The translations under genes were made by a program, and so were the position numbers. The notes beneath the pieces were generated by a model. The model was not told the DNA's origin and ran no database searches. It saw only the letters and a program-made list of their open reading frames with translations. This document shows, piece by piece, positions 10,994-22,391 of a DNA stretch of 64,000 nucleotides (positions are counted from its first letter, which is position 1; every line of letters starts with the position of its first letter). The stretch is taken from NCBI GenBank assembly GCA_963971225.1, contig OZ020269.1, positions 108,633,486-108,697,485 on the forward strand, written 5' to 3'. The DNA comes from Melieria omissa (lineage: Eukaryota; Arthropoda; Insecta; Diptera; Ulidiidae).

Positions 10994-12300
10994 TGTTTAC
11001 GTTTGAGGTGAATTGGTCGTAATGGATCTTAACTCTAACTTACTAAAAATATTTAATAAAATCAGCTTTGTAAATATTTCGATATTAGCATGAACTTTGT
11101 ATGTTTACAAATAATTAGCTATGTAAAAATTTGTCTGTGAAGTCATCTTCTGTGAATATACGGCTGTTTTGAGGAGGCACTAGTTTGCGCCACCTATTGT
11201 TCAAAGATGATGTATTCAAATATTTCGAAGTTTATTAGTTCGTAATCAAGACAGAAGTGAAATTAGATCGCTTACAATGCATCTTTTATAGTAGGAGTTT
11301 TGAGTGACAATATGAGTACAGAATGAGTAGAATACGAAGTTGTAATTTACAAGAGTGTGTGTGTAGATGATTCGAAATTAGTTTACAGAGTTGCAACTTA
11401 TAGGTTATTGATTTCAAATGTTTAGTGCTGCTCCGAACAACGGCTTCAAACTCAATATATGTAACTTAGAAATTTTGGGGGGGTTTGAACCCCCAAAACC
11501 CCCCCTGTGTGCGCCACTGCGTTGCTGTGGGCTCAAGCTCAAGTCCACATACACACAAACCCATACAAAGTTATGCACAAGTGGAAGGAAGTGCAGAAGT
11601 ACAGACTCACACATATTCCAACAGTTCCTCGACTGCGGCACAATTATAATATTTTCGCTTTCCGTCGCAGTCACATGTTCGGGCAGCGGTACTCGTATCG
11701 CGCCGACGTAATAGTCGACAGTGCAAATAGAGGACAACACTGACGCGCACAAGTGTTTGGAGGAAGTGCGGAGATGTATGGAAATCCAACCACCACAGAG
11801 TCTAAACTCACCAACAAAAACAAAAACTGCCAGGCACAACTAGAAGTTACGGCACAGGAACAAGCATCACCACACACGTCCGGAGGTTGGCGGCTCGGCA
11901 CATCCGAATCGGGAAAGAAGAAGAGAGAGAAAGAGAAATATTTATAAAATTTTGATGGGAGATATTTAAACTTTTCCGTCGGTACATATTCCAAACAAAT
12001 GTGACAACCAACCCTTTCGTACAACAACCAATGTACGACAGCGAGCACGAACCAGCGTGTGGCCCGACGAGCGGCCGAGCCAACGAATCAGCATGCAGGC
12101 AGGGTGAGTGCTGGTTCGGCATACTTTTAGGCGTCTTGCAAATGAAATGCGGCAAAATTACGCACACAAAATGGTTTACTCTCTGCGTTTTGCGTTCAGT
12201 GCAGTGAAGTTGACTTCGTGTCCTTTCGCAGTCCTGTGAAGAAGAAGCAAAGCAAAAGAAAAATGTAAAAGCAATTGCGCGCTGCCTACGAGTTGGCCAG
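10994..12300. other. Noncoding region, no gene seen
   Basis: AT-rich to about 11400, then of more mixed composition. Frames overlap on both strands with no motif. From about 12200 the sequence becomes the possible leader described in the next entry. Confidence 0.5.
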
Positions 12301-12309
12301 CGCACGAGG

Positions 12310-13630
12310 TCGCATTCAGTTGTCAGCCGCGCGTCGTCGAGCATTGCGGTTCATATTTGTGCAAAATTGACTGCAACGGCCGGGTCTGGCCAAGTGTCTC
12401 AGTGCCTTTCACAACCGCCAGCAAACTTTGAAAGCGAACGTTGTCGTTTTGAAGAAATTTCGAACATACAAATGTCACAACTGACGCCGAAGATAAATTT
12501 AATGACAAATTGCCAGCGACAAATTGCTGCAAATTGTGTCAAAAACCTTAATCCGGCCATCAGCGTTCGACAACAACAACTTCAAGTGAGCGTTTAAAGT
12601 GACCGGTGGTGGGGTGTGGGTGTGGGTGTGGCTGGGCGGACAGTTGGTGCACGCATTGGAAACGGTGAAAATTGCGCATTTTTCGCTTGAAGGATCTACG
12701 TAATTTTCTAAATGTCATTAGCTATTTTATTTTTAATATTTTGTCCGCTGTTGGCAGCCATTAAAAAAAGCGAAAAATCACATGTTTCCGTTGTGTGCGT
12801 CCTAGCAAAACAACAAACATACATATTTTGTGTTATTTTTAAACATTTAATTTTAAAGAAAATGTATATTTTCTCGAAAATCACCAATGCGGCATGTTAA
12901 TCTGCACATAAATTTTCATTAAAAAACTAACAAAGTGTAGACGCCGAGTGACAAAAATTCCGCGCACGAAAAATCTAAAATCAAAACCTGACTGAGTCTG
13001 AAAAATACACAAACGTACAAGTGGCATATGAAAAGAATTAATGTAGCAGCAAATGTCCCGGAGCAGCATGAGTGGCTGCGTAGCGCCATTATTAAGCATA
13101 ATCACCCACAACAATAACAACTACAATGTTCTTACTAAAAATACCAAACAGACGAAATGCCAAGTTGAATCGAAAATCCAGCGCCGCGTGTTGGAAAATA
13201 ATAAACCAGCAACAATGGCATTAAGAATCATCAAGCAGCAAGAGCCAAGTTAGAACTGTCCAACGCAAAAAGACACGCCCACTACAGCAAGCAAATTGCA
13301 AAATTATATAAAATATTAAACAAAAATTAAACACACATAAAATAGAAAAACATTCGGGAAATAACTTTAAAGCTGGCAAACACATAAATACCAAAATAAA
13401 CAACGTCAGCAAACACAAAAAACAACAACAAAATCAAAATCACATAAAAAAGAACAAATTAAATCAAAAATGTGGCAACTGGTGAGCTGCTAAGAAAATT
13501 CTATGCAGTAAAATGATTTTAATTTGGTTTTTTACGAACATCTCACTGTCGTTTTGATTAGATTTTATTGTTGTTTTGTTTCGGTGTGGGGGCTAGTTTG
13601 ATGGCTCACCTCAACAGTTTATGGTCTGCG
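12310..13630 (+). other. Possible 5' leader and first coding exons of a host gene
   Basis: The stretch from about 12310 to 13469 is A-rich, C-containing and T-poor on the + strand, like a long fly 5'UTR, and includes small upstream ORFs (for example 13053-13253). It ends in CAAAAATG at 13470. The start ATGTGGCAACTG is followed at once by a splice-donor-like GTGAGC (13482). About 115 bp later, after a T-rich tract, come two possible acceptors, CTAG ending at 13596 and CAACAG ending at 13617. An exon end follows with a strong donor, GTGAGT, at 13631. Both acceptors are 21 bp apart and keep the frame (MWQL then FDGSPQQFMVC, or MWQL then FMVC). An INR-like TCAGTT occurs near 12317. I recognise no protein, so this is a prediction from composition and splice signals only. 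Confidence 0.25.
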
Positions 13631-15065
13631 GTGAGTATTGTAGATTATTCGATTTTTGTTTTTAACTACAGTTTAATGCATTGATATAACACTTTTCGAA
13701 GTGCGATTTCACTTTTACTGCTAAATTTTGTATGCGCGTTTTGTGGGCGCGTTTTAATTGCTTTCAATTTACGCATTTTTCCACCTTGATGTGAAACATA
13801 TATGATGGGTTAGTACATACATATATATAAGTGTGTATAAAAAATACATTTACGCATCTGTTTTTTTAAAAACACGCACACGTGTTTACGTAAATAAATC
13901 TGCCCTTGTTTCACATTCCTAGAAGTTATTTTGACATTCTTCAATAAAATATCCATTGTCATGGGAAATGAGGACAGTTTTGATTTGTTGCCCCTTTCGA
14001 TCTTTTACCTCCGTCGGAGAAAGCTTGCAATCTCCGACTTCGATCTTTACTGATTGTTTCGAGTTGCTTCCAGATCCAACGTTTTAAATACAGCAGCACA
14101 TAATGAACCTTTTAAACTGCCAGCCATTTGCTTTGATTACGATTTTACGATTAAAACTTATAATTATGGCCATAAAACAGTCAGCAAATCTACAATAAAT
14201 ACAGCTAAGACCGTTTCAAAACTGTCGTAAGCCACCTGTGTAGCTATGTCAGGCAAATTCACGTCTACGACAGTATGTCACCGAACATGATAAGTAAAAA
14301 ACGATGTCTATAAAGTCAGCTAATTACTTTAAGAAGCCAATACGCCAATATTTGAGAAGGGAATAAACAATAACCGATAAACCAATAAACAATACCGAAC
14401 GTGGACCTTAAAACAATCAAATGTTGAACTTATTCAAAATTCCAGCATCATTGAGACAGCTTACAGTATTCAACAAATAATAAACATTTCGAAAGTTTTT
14501 TCTCGTTTTTGTTTGCTCGGAAGTCGAAAAGCTAGTTACGTGCCGCATGGCCAAAGCCACGACCCATTAGGCCAATGAAACACTTGTTAAAAGGTGCGTC
14601 GAAAAGCGACTATTGGACAAACTGAACCAACAGAAAGGCGCCCAGCACACGCAGCGTGTCATGTGTCGCGCAATATTAAAGCCTAAAACAATAAACTTGA
14701 CAGAATCAGGCGGAGAACGAGCGAGTGGTAAAGAATTGTAGAGAAGACCAATTCGAATAAATTAAACAACAATGCAGTCGACAACCAGCTCCACACAACA
14801 ACGTACAAGCCGTGCGACCAGTTAACAAGAACTAGTTTCCAAAGGCCAATTTGGAGTTGGTGTTGGTGTTGGTGTTGGGACGCCTCGAAGGAGATTTGCA
14901 TAGTTGGAGTGGAGCTTTGGCGGCGCTGATTGGAATGTCGCGTTCTGGGCAGCCACTACAGCCACTTCAGCCCCACAGCGCTTGCTTAATATATTCTAAT
15001 TGCCCGCTTAGATTTCGGCTCTCGCTCGTCGCGGTAACGGGTCTGCCCGTGCGTCCACCCAAACG

Positions 15066-15084
15066 GGCCCGGCCCGGCCCGGCC
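15066..15084. repeat. CCCGG pentamer repeat
   Basis: Nearly four units of GGCCC, pure GC, inside an AT-rich window. Confidence 0.95.
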
Positions 15085-18000
15085 ATCTACATGGCTGTCT
15101 GCGGCCTGTTGGCACACACGCACGTTGCGGTGTACACATGTCCGCTTGGCTGGCTCCACGAAATTTCGTATTCAAAGTTGGCGTATTCATTCAGCCGTCT
15201 TTAATTCGTTTAATTCGTATCGGCTATTGACTGTCCACTGATTTCGATTTTTTATTATTTCTTATGGCATGCAACAGGTTTTTCCTTCTCTCTTTTTATG
15301 TTAAAAGATCAATAGCTCTTGTCGTTGTGTTGCTTTTTTTCGTTGAAATTAGTTTACTTTCGGGGGGAGGGGGGAATCAAATCACAGCGCTGACTAAAGA
15401 ATTAAGATCAGGTGGATTTGTGGCATAAATTAAAACAGTGCACTGAGAGAAAACTACACCACAATCTCAAGAATGGTTTCGGTTGCTGCAAAAGTCACAG
15501 CAATGAAGAATTTATGAGATTTCGGGCTCATAATTCCCAACTCTGAAAAACATTTAAGGCAAATTGAGTTCGTTCGTCCGATTCGAAAACCTTCTCGAAG
15601 ACTGTTTAAAGCACAGTTTGTGTGTTTTATTGGCTGCTTTCAAACGACCCAATGCACACTGATTCGTTTCATAGACAAAATTCAAAACATTTATGGTCTC
15701 AGAATTTAACGATTTTGATGTCATTTGAAAGGTACAACTCCAACTAAGAAATCTCCAAAAAATCTGTGCAAAAAATTAATTAGTGTCTGCGCAAAAGCGG
15801 CTCAAAGTTGAAACTTTTTTCACAAAAAACTTTAAACACATATTTTCTATTTTTTAGTCTATTGAGAAAAAAAAATTGTAAAAACACATGGTTACCAAGA
15901 AGTTGCTGAAACTTTCAATATAGAATAAGAAATGATGTAGCCATTTTTGCTTTTAATGATTTCTCAAAATTTACAAAGCTGAGGCTTTTACTTCACTTTT
16001 AATTAAAAATATTTTTCTAAATTAAAAATCTGAAAATTGGGAAAACTTAGAGGAAAATATCTAAATAGTATGTGAAAGTATGTTCCTGGATTTATTTTTT
16101 TTAAGAAGCATTCTTTCTTTGTCGGATAATGTAATTACATCCTCCGATATCTTCCGATCTCAGAAAATAATTCAATTTGAAAAGACCACTTTTCACAAAC
16201 ATGTATTTTTCGTCAAAATTTATTTAATTTATGCCTAAAAATATGCAATCAGCAAGAAAAATGATAAAATCTGCAAAAATGCAAAACATACATCTATTAT
16301 TATCGTTTTTATTGCAAAATCAGAGGGTCCTATGACAATTTCTGCTATTCTTTGGAATAATCAATGTTGACGTTACCGATTAAATGTAAAATCTGAAAAA
16401 TCTAGCCAACACACTCGTTGCTATAGCTCACCAAAAATGACGAAAATTGCAAATTTAAGTCTCAGCCATTGCCAAACTACAAAAGTTTAATAAAAACAAA
16501 ATGGAGATTTCACTTCTGCAGACCACTTCTTCTAATTTTGTCCCGTGGTTGTATGGACTCGAATCACTGTGCACTGAGACAAATGCAACAAATGCAGCGC
16601 ATTCAATCAATTTATTGTTATTTGCCTTTTTACTGTGTACAGCGCCAGCAACAACAACCACTTGGAAATTCCATCGCCAACCATACAAAGTATTTCATTA
16701 TGAATTTGTGTCGTTGTTGTTGTGTTGTTAGTTTTAGCATTTGGATAGTGGCTTTAGATATTAAATATTTAAAACGAATATTCAGAACGGGTTATTGCGG
16801 CAACATTCTCGGCAGCGACACCGCGTCAAATGACTCCAGACAGGGCGCTTCATTAGTGCGTGAAGCAGGTGAATTCAATTAAAACCGAGCACCGGCACAA
16901 GCGCCCCCACCACCCCCGGACCCCATGCAGCTAAACTATAACTTAGCAGATTTAGAAATCGTTTAGCAGCGGCGTGCAATATTTTATAGTAAAAGTAAAC
17001 TACGCTGAAGGAGAATTTCGTCTGAGAGAGATAGGAATCGGCCACCGCTCGAGACCGATTTCACCTTTCTGCTGTGGCTGGTGACACAGGTGAAAGGTCA
17101 AATAATTTACCGAGCCAGTGATTTAATGCCGACTAATTAAAATTGCTTCATAGCGAGCAGCTATTTCCAGCTTTCGTTGGCGACGACGGGGGAAACTGTC
17201 CAATAAACTTGCTACTCTTTTAATACATATTTTTTGCGCTCCAGTCACAGCAAACACGACAACTAAAGCATAATTTATGGCCCGTTTCGGTTTGTAAACT
17301 TTTCATCCAAGTCTCCTGGCCGCGCCCCGTCTCGCGTTGGCTCACCGTCGACGCACGTGCTTGTAAAAATTTCAATTAATTGTTGGCCAAAAACTAATGT
17401 ACGAATAGTTGGGTAGCGCTTTTGACTGCCACGAACGCGAGCGCAGCCGAGGCGGAGGGGTGAGATGGCCACAAGTAATTTGTTATGGCTTTCACGCCTC
17501 CAGCGGAATATTTTATCGACGGCACAGGTAAGGTCGCATGCGCAGTAATGCGGCACAACGGACGGACGGATGGATGGACGGACGGCCGGCTTGAGAGACA
17601 TGCAAATATGAAACGTGCGATTGGATGCACAGACAAGCTTACGAGCGTTTAGAGCTACGACACGGATAGTCAAGTTATTAAACAACCGTCGCGCATGATT
17701 AATTCGTCTTGGCTGGCTCTCCGCTGGCGCTGCTACCCGACGACGCCACACGCAAGACCACAGCGGAGAATATTTAAAAGCTAACTGTTAATGCACATTG
17801 CCAATGCGAACGATGTGCGATGATGAACGCCGCTAAATGCCAATGACCACAACAACACGAAATTTCGCACGATCGATGCGTATGGAATCATTGCTACTGC
17901 ATTTGTTTATTCAGGTTTGAAAAGTCAGATATCCAAATACGGTTTTACCTAGGAGGGGTTTAGCTGGAAACGTGAACGGTGCAATTCGGAGAGCAATTCG

Positions 18001-18178
18001 CTTGAGTAATGCAATTCATTCGAATTTGTTGTATTTCACAGCTAACAACATCGTTTTGTGGCCGCTGCAGTAAAAAAACAAATCGTTCTTTTCACCGACT
18101 GGCCGCGTTTCTTTCCAAGTAAACACACTCATATGCCAACTATGCGCCGTTTGTATGTAAATCATTAACGACCCAATT

Positions 18179-18210
18179 GAACAACAACAACAACAACAAC
18201 AATAACAACA
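18179..18210. repeat. CAA trinucleotide repeat
   Basis: Ten to eleven CAA units with one AAT interruption. Typical of fly noncoding DNA. Confidence 0.95.
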
Positions 18211-19111
18211 GCTATGACGACGGCACCAGCAAGGAGATCAGCTGAAATTCAACACTTTGGCTACTTTTTCGTGTATGGTGAAACCACGCTCGTAGCTGCA
18301 GCGTAAATACTGCCGCTCGCATTTTCCGCTCGATCCGACCAGCGTATTTATTATGAATAAAACTAATAACAACAATACCAACAATAACAATTGTCATTGT
18401 TGTGCTATTGGCCATTGTTGAAAGTCGAGTACGTGTGGATCTGTGGCAATCTGTGTGTGGGTGGATGTGTGCAAACGATGAAATGCAATACAATAGCAAC
18501 AAATAAGCGCGGCGTACACACAGCCAAGAGCAACGTTTACCAGTGTATTTAGCAGATACGCACAGTAAATAAATAATCATAAGATTATAGTGAAAATAAA
18601 ACGAGAGCAATCGCCGCAGCAGCAAAGAAAGAATTCTGTCTGCGAGTGTGGGGAAGGGGTGGGGGAAGCGTGCAACGACCAGCACGCTCGTATGCCCGCA
18701 TTGTGAAAGTGAAAATGTACAAATGTATTTTGCTCGCGGTTAGTCATCGTATGGGTTGTTGTTGTAACATTTTTACAGCTGACAATTTTGTCACTGGCAC
18801 AAGTGAACCAAAAACTGAAGAGCCAATGGAAAAGATCCTTCATTTCCTGTCCTCCAAAGAGGACAGGCTGCGCTAGTTACATAAATAAAGAGTTTTTCGA
18901 ATATTTGCTCAAAGCCACAGTCCAGCAACACAGTAAATAAGTATGAACCAAACGGTTTAGAAGTAACTTCCCTATGCGTCATTAGTCGAAAAATTGCTCG
19001 GCAGTTCTCTAGTTTATTTACTTGTGAGACCACTAATACTAAAAAAGACCAAAAGTTTTCCAGATATACAAAGACTACATGACACATGCGCTAAAATCTC
19101 GAAAAGTACAC

Positions 19112-19303
19112 ATCGAATTTGGTAAATTTTTCACAAAATAATTTAAACAAAAATATAAAATTTTTCACGATAAAAAAATTAAAGTCTCCAAAGTAAAAAT
19201 TGATAGAATCGAATTTTGAAAATTTTTCACAAAATAAATTAAAAAAAAATATAAACTTTTTCACGATAAAAAAATAAAAGTCTCCAAAGTAAAAATTGAT
19301 AGA
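19112..19303. repeat. Tandem duplication, 96-bp period
   Basis: Two closely similar AT-rich units start at 19112 and 19208, both with ATCGAATTT. Each contains TTTTTCACAAAATAA, then TTTTTCACGATAAAAAAA, then AAAGTCTCCAAAGTAAAAAT and TGATAGAA. Differences are mainly in A-runs. The period of 96 is a multiple of three, so a minus-strand frame (19091-19357) stays open across both units. That frame is repetitive Phe/Lys-rich sequence and not a convincing protein. Confidence 0.9.
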
Positions 19304-21704
19304 AATACTAAAGAAAAACAAATATTTAAAAATAAAAACCTGTACAAATGATTGCAATGGTCTTTTTGGTGTTAAAATTCCTGCAGTAACAACACAGCTC
19401 TTCCAAGATGCCTTGCTTCAAACATTCCAATCCTCCTTAGAGCTTCTTTGTCTGAACATGAAATATGACTTCAGGTACAGATCAGGTACAAATTGACTTT
19501 CGGGTAGCCACAACCTGCAGGGCACAGTTCCTCGAACACCCACGAATTCGCGCACCTTCAAAGCGCTCAAACGCTTGTCAGCGCCTTTTTCTCACCGATT
19601 GGCTGCAACATCCCGCTACTCTCCACTCTTCACTCCACTCTCTAACGGTGCCATTTTACTCAAATAAATCCCATTCACACCAAAACCGCGTGAAAGTGCA
19701 AAAATGCAGCAACCGTTTCCAGTAACGGTCGGCCGGCATTCGACTACAGTTCCATTGAAAAGTCAATTCTCAATCTCTGGGCGCTGTTACTATTTTTAAT
19801 TGTATTATTATGTATAATAATTATTGGATTATTATTGTGCAAATTAGGTGCGCTATTTATAAAGAAGAGAAATCTGAATTTATGACTTGTTAGTGTTGTT
19901 GTTGTTGGGCACATTGTTGTCACAAGGAGTGTCACTTGAGCGCAGCTAATAAAAATCGTTCTTTTGTGCGAAATGCGAAATTGACGCGCGAATTATATGT
20001 ATTTATCTCAGAACGCCTCGGCGCCCACTTCCCTCAAGCTGGGGCTGAGCTCTTTGCATTGTTCATTTTTTCTTGTCGCCACAATACAAATAAATATGGG
20101 CCGGCAAGTAGGAACGCGCAAATCGCCGCACAATTGACAAGCTGAATTATGGCTGAAATGAATGGATGGATGAGTAACTGAACGCGGGTGTGTGTGTGTG
20201 TGTGTGTGTGAATGTGTGAGCGACGACCGTTTGGCTGAATACGTCGAATTGCGCAGGCGTACAACCGGAACAACTTGAATTTGAAGAATTTCATTCATGA
20301 TTTACGACGAAAACAATTCAATTGCTTCAGCAGTGATTTGGCAATGGGCGAAGTATTGAAGTAATTAAGAAATTATTGAAAGGTGCTGGCAAACTTCATT
20401 CAACACTATTTTTGCAGTTGTCATAGAAATTAACATTTTAAGTGAATAACAAGGCCCAGTTTGCGGCGATCAGTTGCGCTCAGTCGCCTTGTCTGCTTCG
20501 CGAGTAAGCTGATCAAAACTATTTGGTAATGAATAAATTATGTCGCAATTGTATGTTTAATTGTGTCTCTACTGTCTCATTTGATGTCGAAGCCCTTCGG
20601 CTAGTTTTCGAGTGTGATTTGACAATCCGAAATTTTCAATTGTCTACACATGGAAACTTTGCATAAATTCTTCGCGCTCGCGTTCTAAAATTCATTTACT
20701 CAAAACGCCTAAATTGCTACTACGACTACAAAAACAGCGACATTATGCATGCCCTGCATTTTCCCTTCTTCAAGCCCATCAGCCACGAGTTGTCCGATGG
20801 ACGGTTTCGGCTTTGTGGCATAACTTCCGTTCCAATTCGCGTTCGTTGCTATTCTCATAAAAATTCTGCTGCCGCTTGGGAAGTTTTCGTTGCCTTGGCG
20901 GTGGCTGTGGCTGTGCAGTTGTGCGCTGCTTTACATTTTATGCAAAAATGCCAATTTTCGTTAAAGGGTACAACGCCCCGGGTTTCCTGCGCGCCGGCCA
21001 TCTTTCATGCCGTTTCGGTTGCACTCCATTCCGTTTTTTCGCTTTTATATGCGCATACGAAAACGCGCATTGTTGGTTGTCATTGTAGCTGTTGTTGTTG
21101 TTTTTGTTGCTATTGTGGTTGTTGCTGTTGCTAAAGTCAAGAAGGTCGCATATTTATTGGGTTTGCTGGACGGGCGCTGTTGTCGTATCGCTACTGTGTG
21201 CTCGCTGGCTACGTGCGGCACTCTGCTGCCGTTTGCTGGCATTTTGTAAGTGGAACAACAAATGCTGCAGCACTAAATTGTATTTTGGTTTCGTTTTTGC
21301 CTTTAATTTCATTTTCAATTGCTGTTGTTGTTGGTGTTATTGCTGTAACTGTTGTCGTTAGTTACAGTGTTGTTGTTTTTGTAAATGTTGCAGTGTGAAA
21401 CGCTTAAATTTACATTCCTCGGCCTCGGTCCTCGGCGGTAATGCATTCAAAATGGCGCGACAGTTCCAAGCTCGATCGTCGGCAGAGGCCCACAGAGTTG
21501 GCCGGGTTCAGTACTGCAGCGGTGTGTTAGTGTGTGCAATGCTTTTCACGTGCCGTCATTTTGATGGCATTAGGTGCGGTTGACAGTGCCGGAAACGGAA
21601 GTGCTGAACTTTGGCTTTGTGCTGGCCAGTTGTGTATACTGGCCTCTATTGTATCTAATGAAGCTTAGGTCGGTGGGATTTAGGGACGTTCTCTAAAGCT
21701 GTAG
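19304..21704. other. Noncoding region, no gene seen
   Basis: It contains a 23-bp GT run (20188-20210) and, at 21080-21390, a TTG/GTT-rich stretch that opens several low-complexity frames rich in Cys, Val and Leu. None resembles a protein family that I know. Confidence 0.55.
20188..20210. repeat. GT dinucleotide microsatellite
   Basis: A perfect run of about eleven GT units. Similar runs lie at 4978-4993, 5128-5143, 7152-7165, 50835-50853, 62627-62647 and 63231-63249. Confidence 0.95.
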
Positions 21705-21760
21705 GGGGCACAATAAATCAACTGTAGTCTCAGTGCACATTTCCTCTTTTAAACTATCTA
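21705..21760. repeat. 56-bp dispersed repeat, copy 1
   Basis: The sequence beginning GGGGCACAATAAATCAACTG and containing GTCTCAGTGCACATTTCC is also present at 31207-31262 in the same orientation. About four of five bases are identical. Here it lies directly before the left end of the inverted-repeat element at 21766, and no target duplication is visible. Confidence 0.75.
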
Positions 21761-21765
21761 CATAC

Positions 21766-22391
21766 CGCACACGCACAACAAAAGTGACACAACTCAAAAT
21801 TTTTGATTTTTCAGGAAACGCAAAAAACTGTTTTTGAGCTAAATAAACATTTTTTTTTAAATAACATATAGACAATTCAGTAGAAAATCCTTACAGATTA
21901 TGCTTTATGATAAGTTGCAAGAATTTTTTCTTTTACACTAGAAAATCCAAAATTTTGAGTTGTGACTGTTTTGATGATATTTTAATTCAATAATTACGAA
22001 ACTATTTCAAGTTATGCCACTTTTTCTGAATTTAGTAATTATAAATGACAGTTAAAAAGTTGAAAGAAAAATTTTGAAAAATCATAATTAATTTTAAAAA
22101 TTAAAAATATATGCAAAAATTGTCAGAATTTTGCTTAAAACTTTAACAAAAATTTATTTCGTCAAAAGTGACACAATTTGAGTTAGGACTCTTTTGCATT
22201 GAGCTGCAGCGATCAAATAGCATCAAACTTCTCACATGAAGAGAGACCTAACTGTATTTTTGCAACAGTTAACAACAACAAAATATACTGAGCTTTTGCT
22301 GATTGGTAGATTTATGCATTGTGCACAGTATTAACACATAAACCCGAAAATAAAAAATTTTGAGTTGTGTCACTTTTGTAGTGCGTGTGCG
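21766..22391. mobile_element. Inverted-repeat (MITE-like) element with internal copies of its ends
   Basis: The left end (21766-21804) begins CGCACACGCAC and continues AAAAGTGACACAACTCAAAA. The right end (22391 inward to about 22353) is the same sequence inverted, with one mismatch in the first 39 bases. Inside lie two more partial copies of the terminal word: TTTTGAGTTGTGACTG near 21955, and AAAAGTGACACAATTTGAG near 22165, pointing inwards as in two short units placed side by side. No ORF. The superfamily is uncertain, since no clean target duplication could be found at either side. Confidence 0.75.

Larger units (their letters stand above)
13641..19111. other. Noncoding region, simple repeats
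   Basis: It contains a TGGTGT repeat (14856-14879), a CCCGG pentamer repeat (15066-15084), a GGAC repeat (about 17560-17585) and a CAA run (18179-18210). The stretch 15400-16450 is AT-rich. The longest frames (17275-17751 minus, 18212-18685 minus) run over low-complexity or GC-biased sequence and show no domain. Confidence 0.55.

Noticed and set aside
21630..21645. TACTGGCCT, identical to the start of mir-193
   Set aside because: Only nine bases match, no hairpin is visible, and the word also occurs near 22402.
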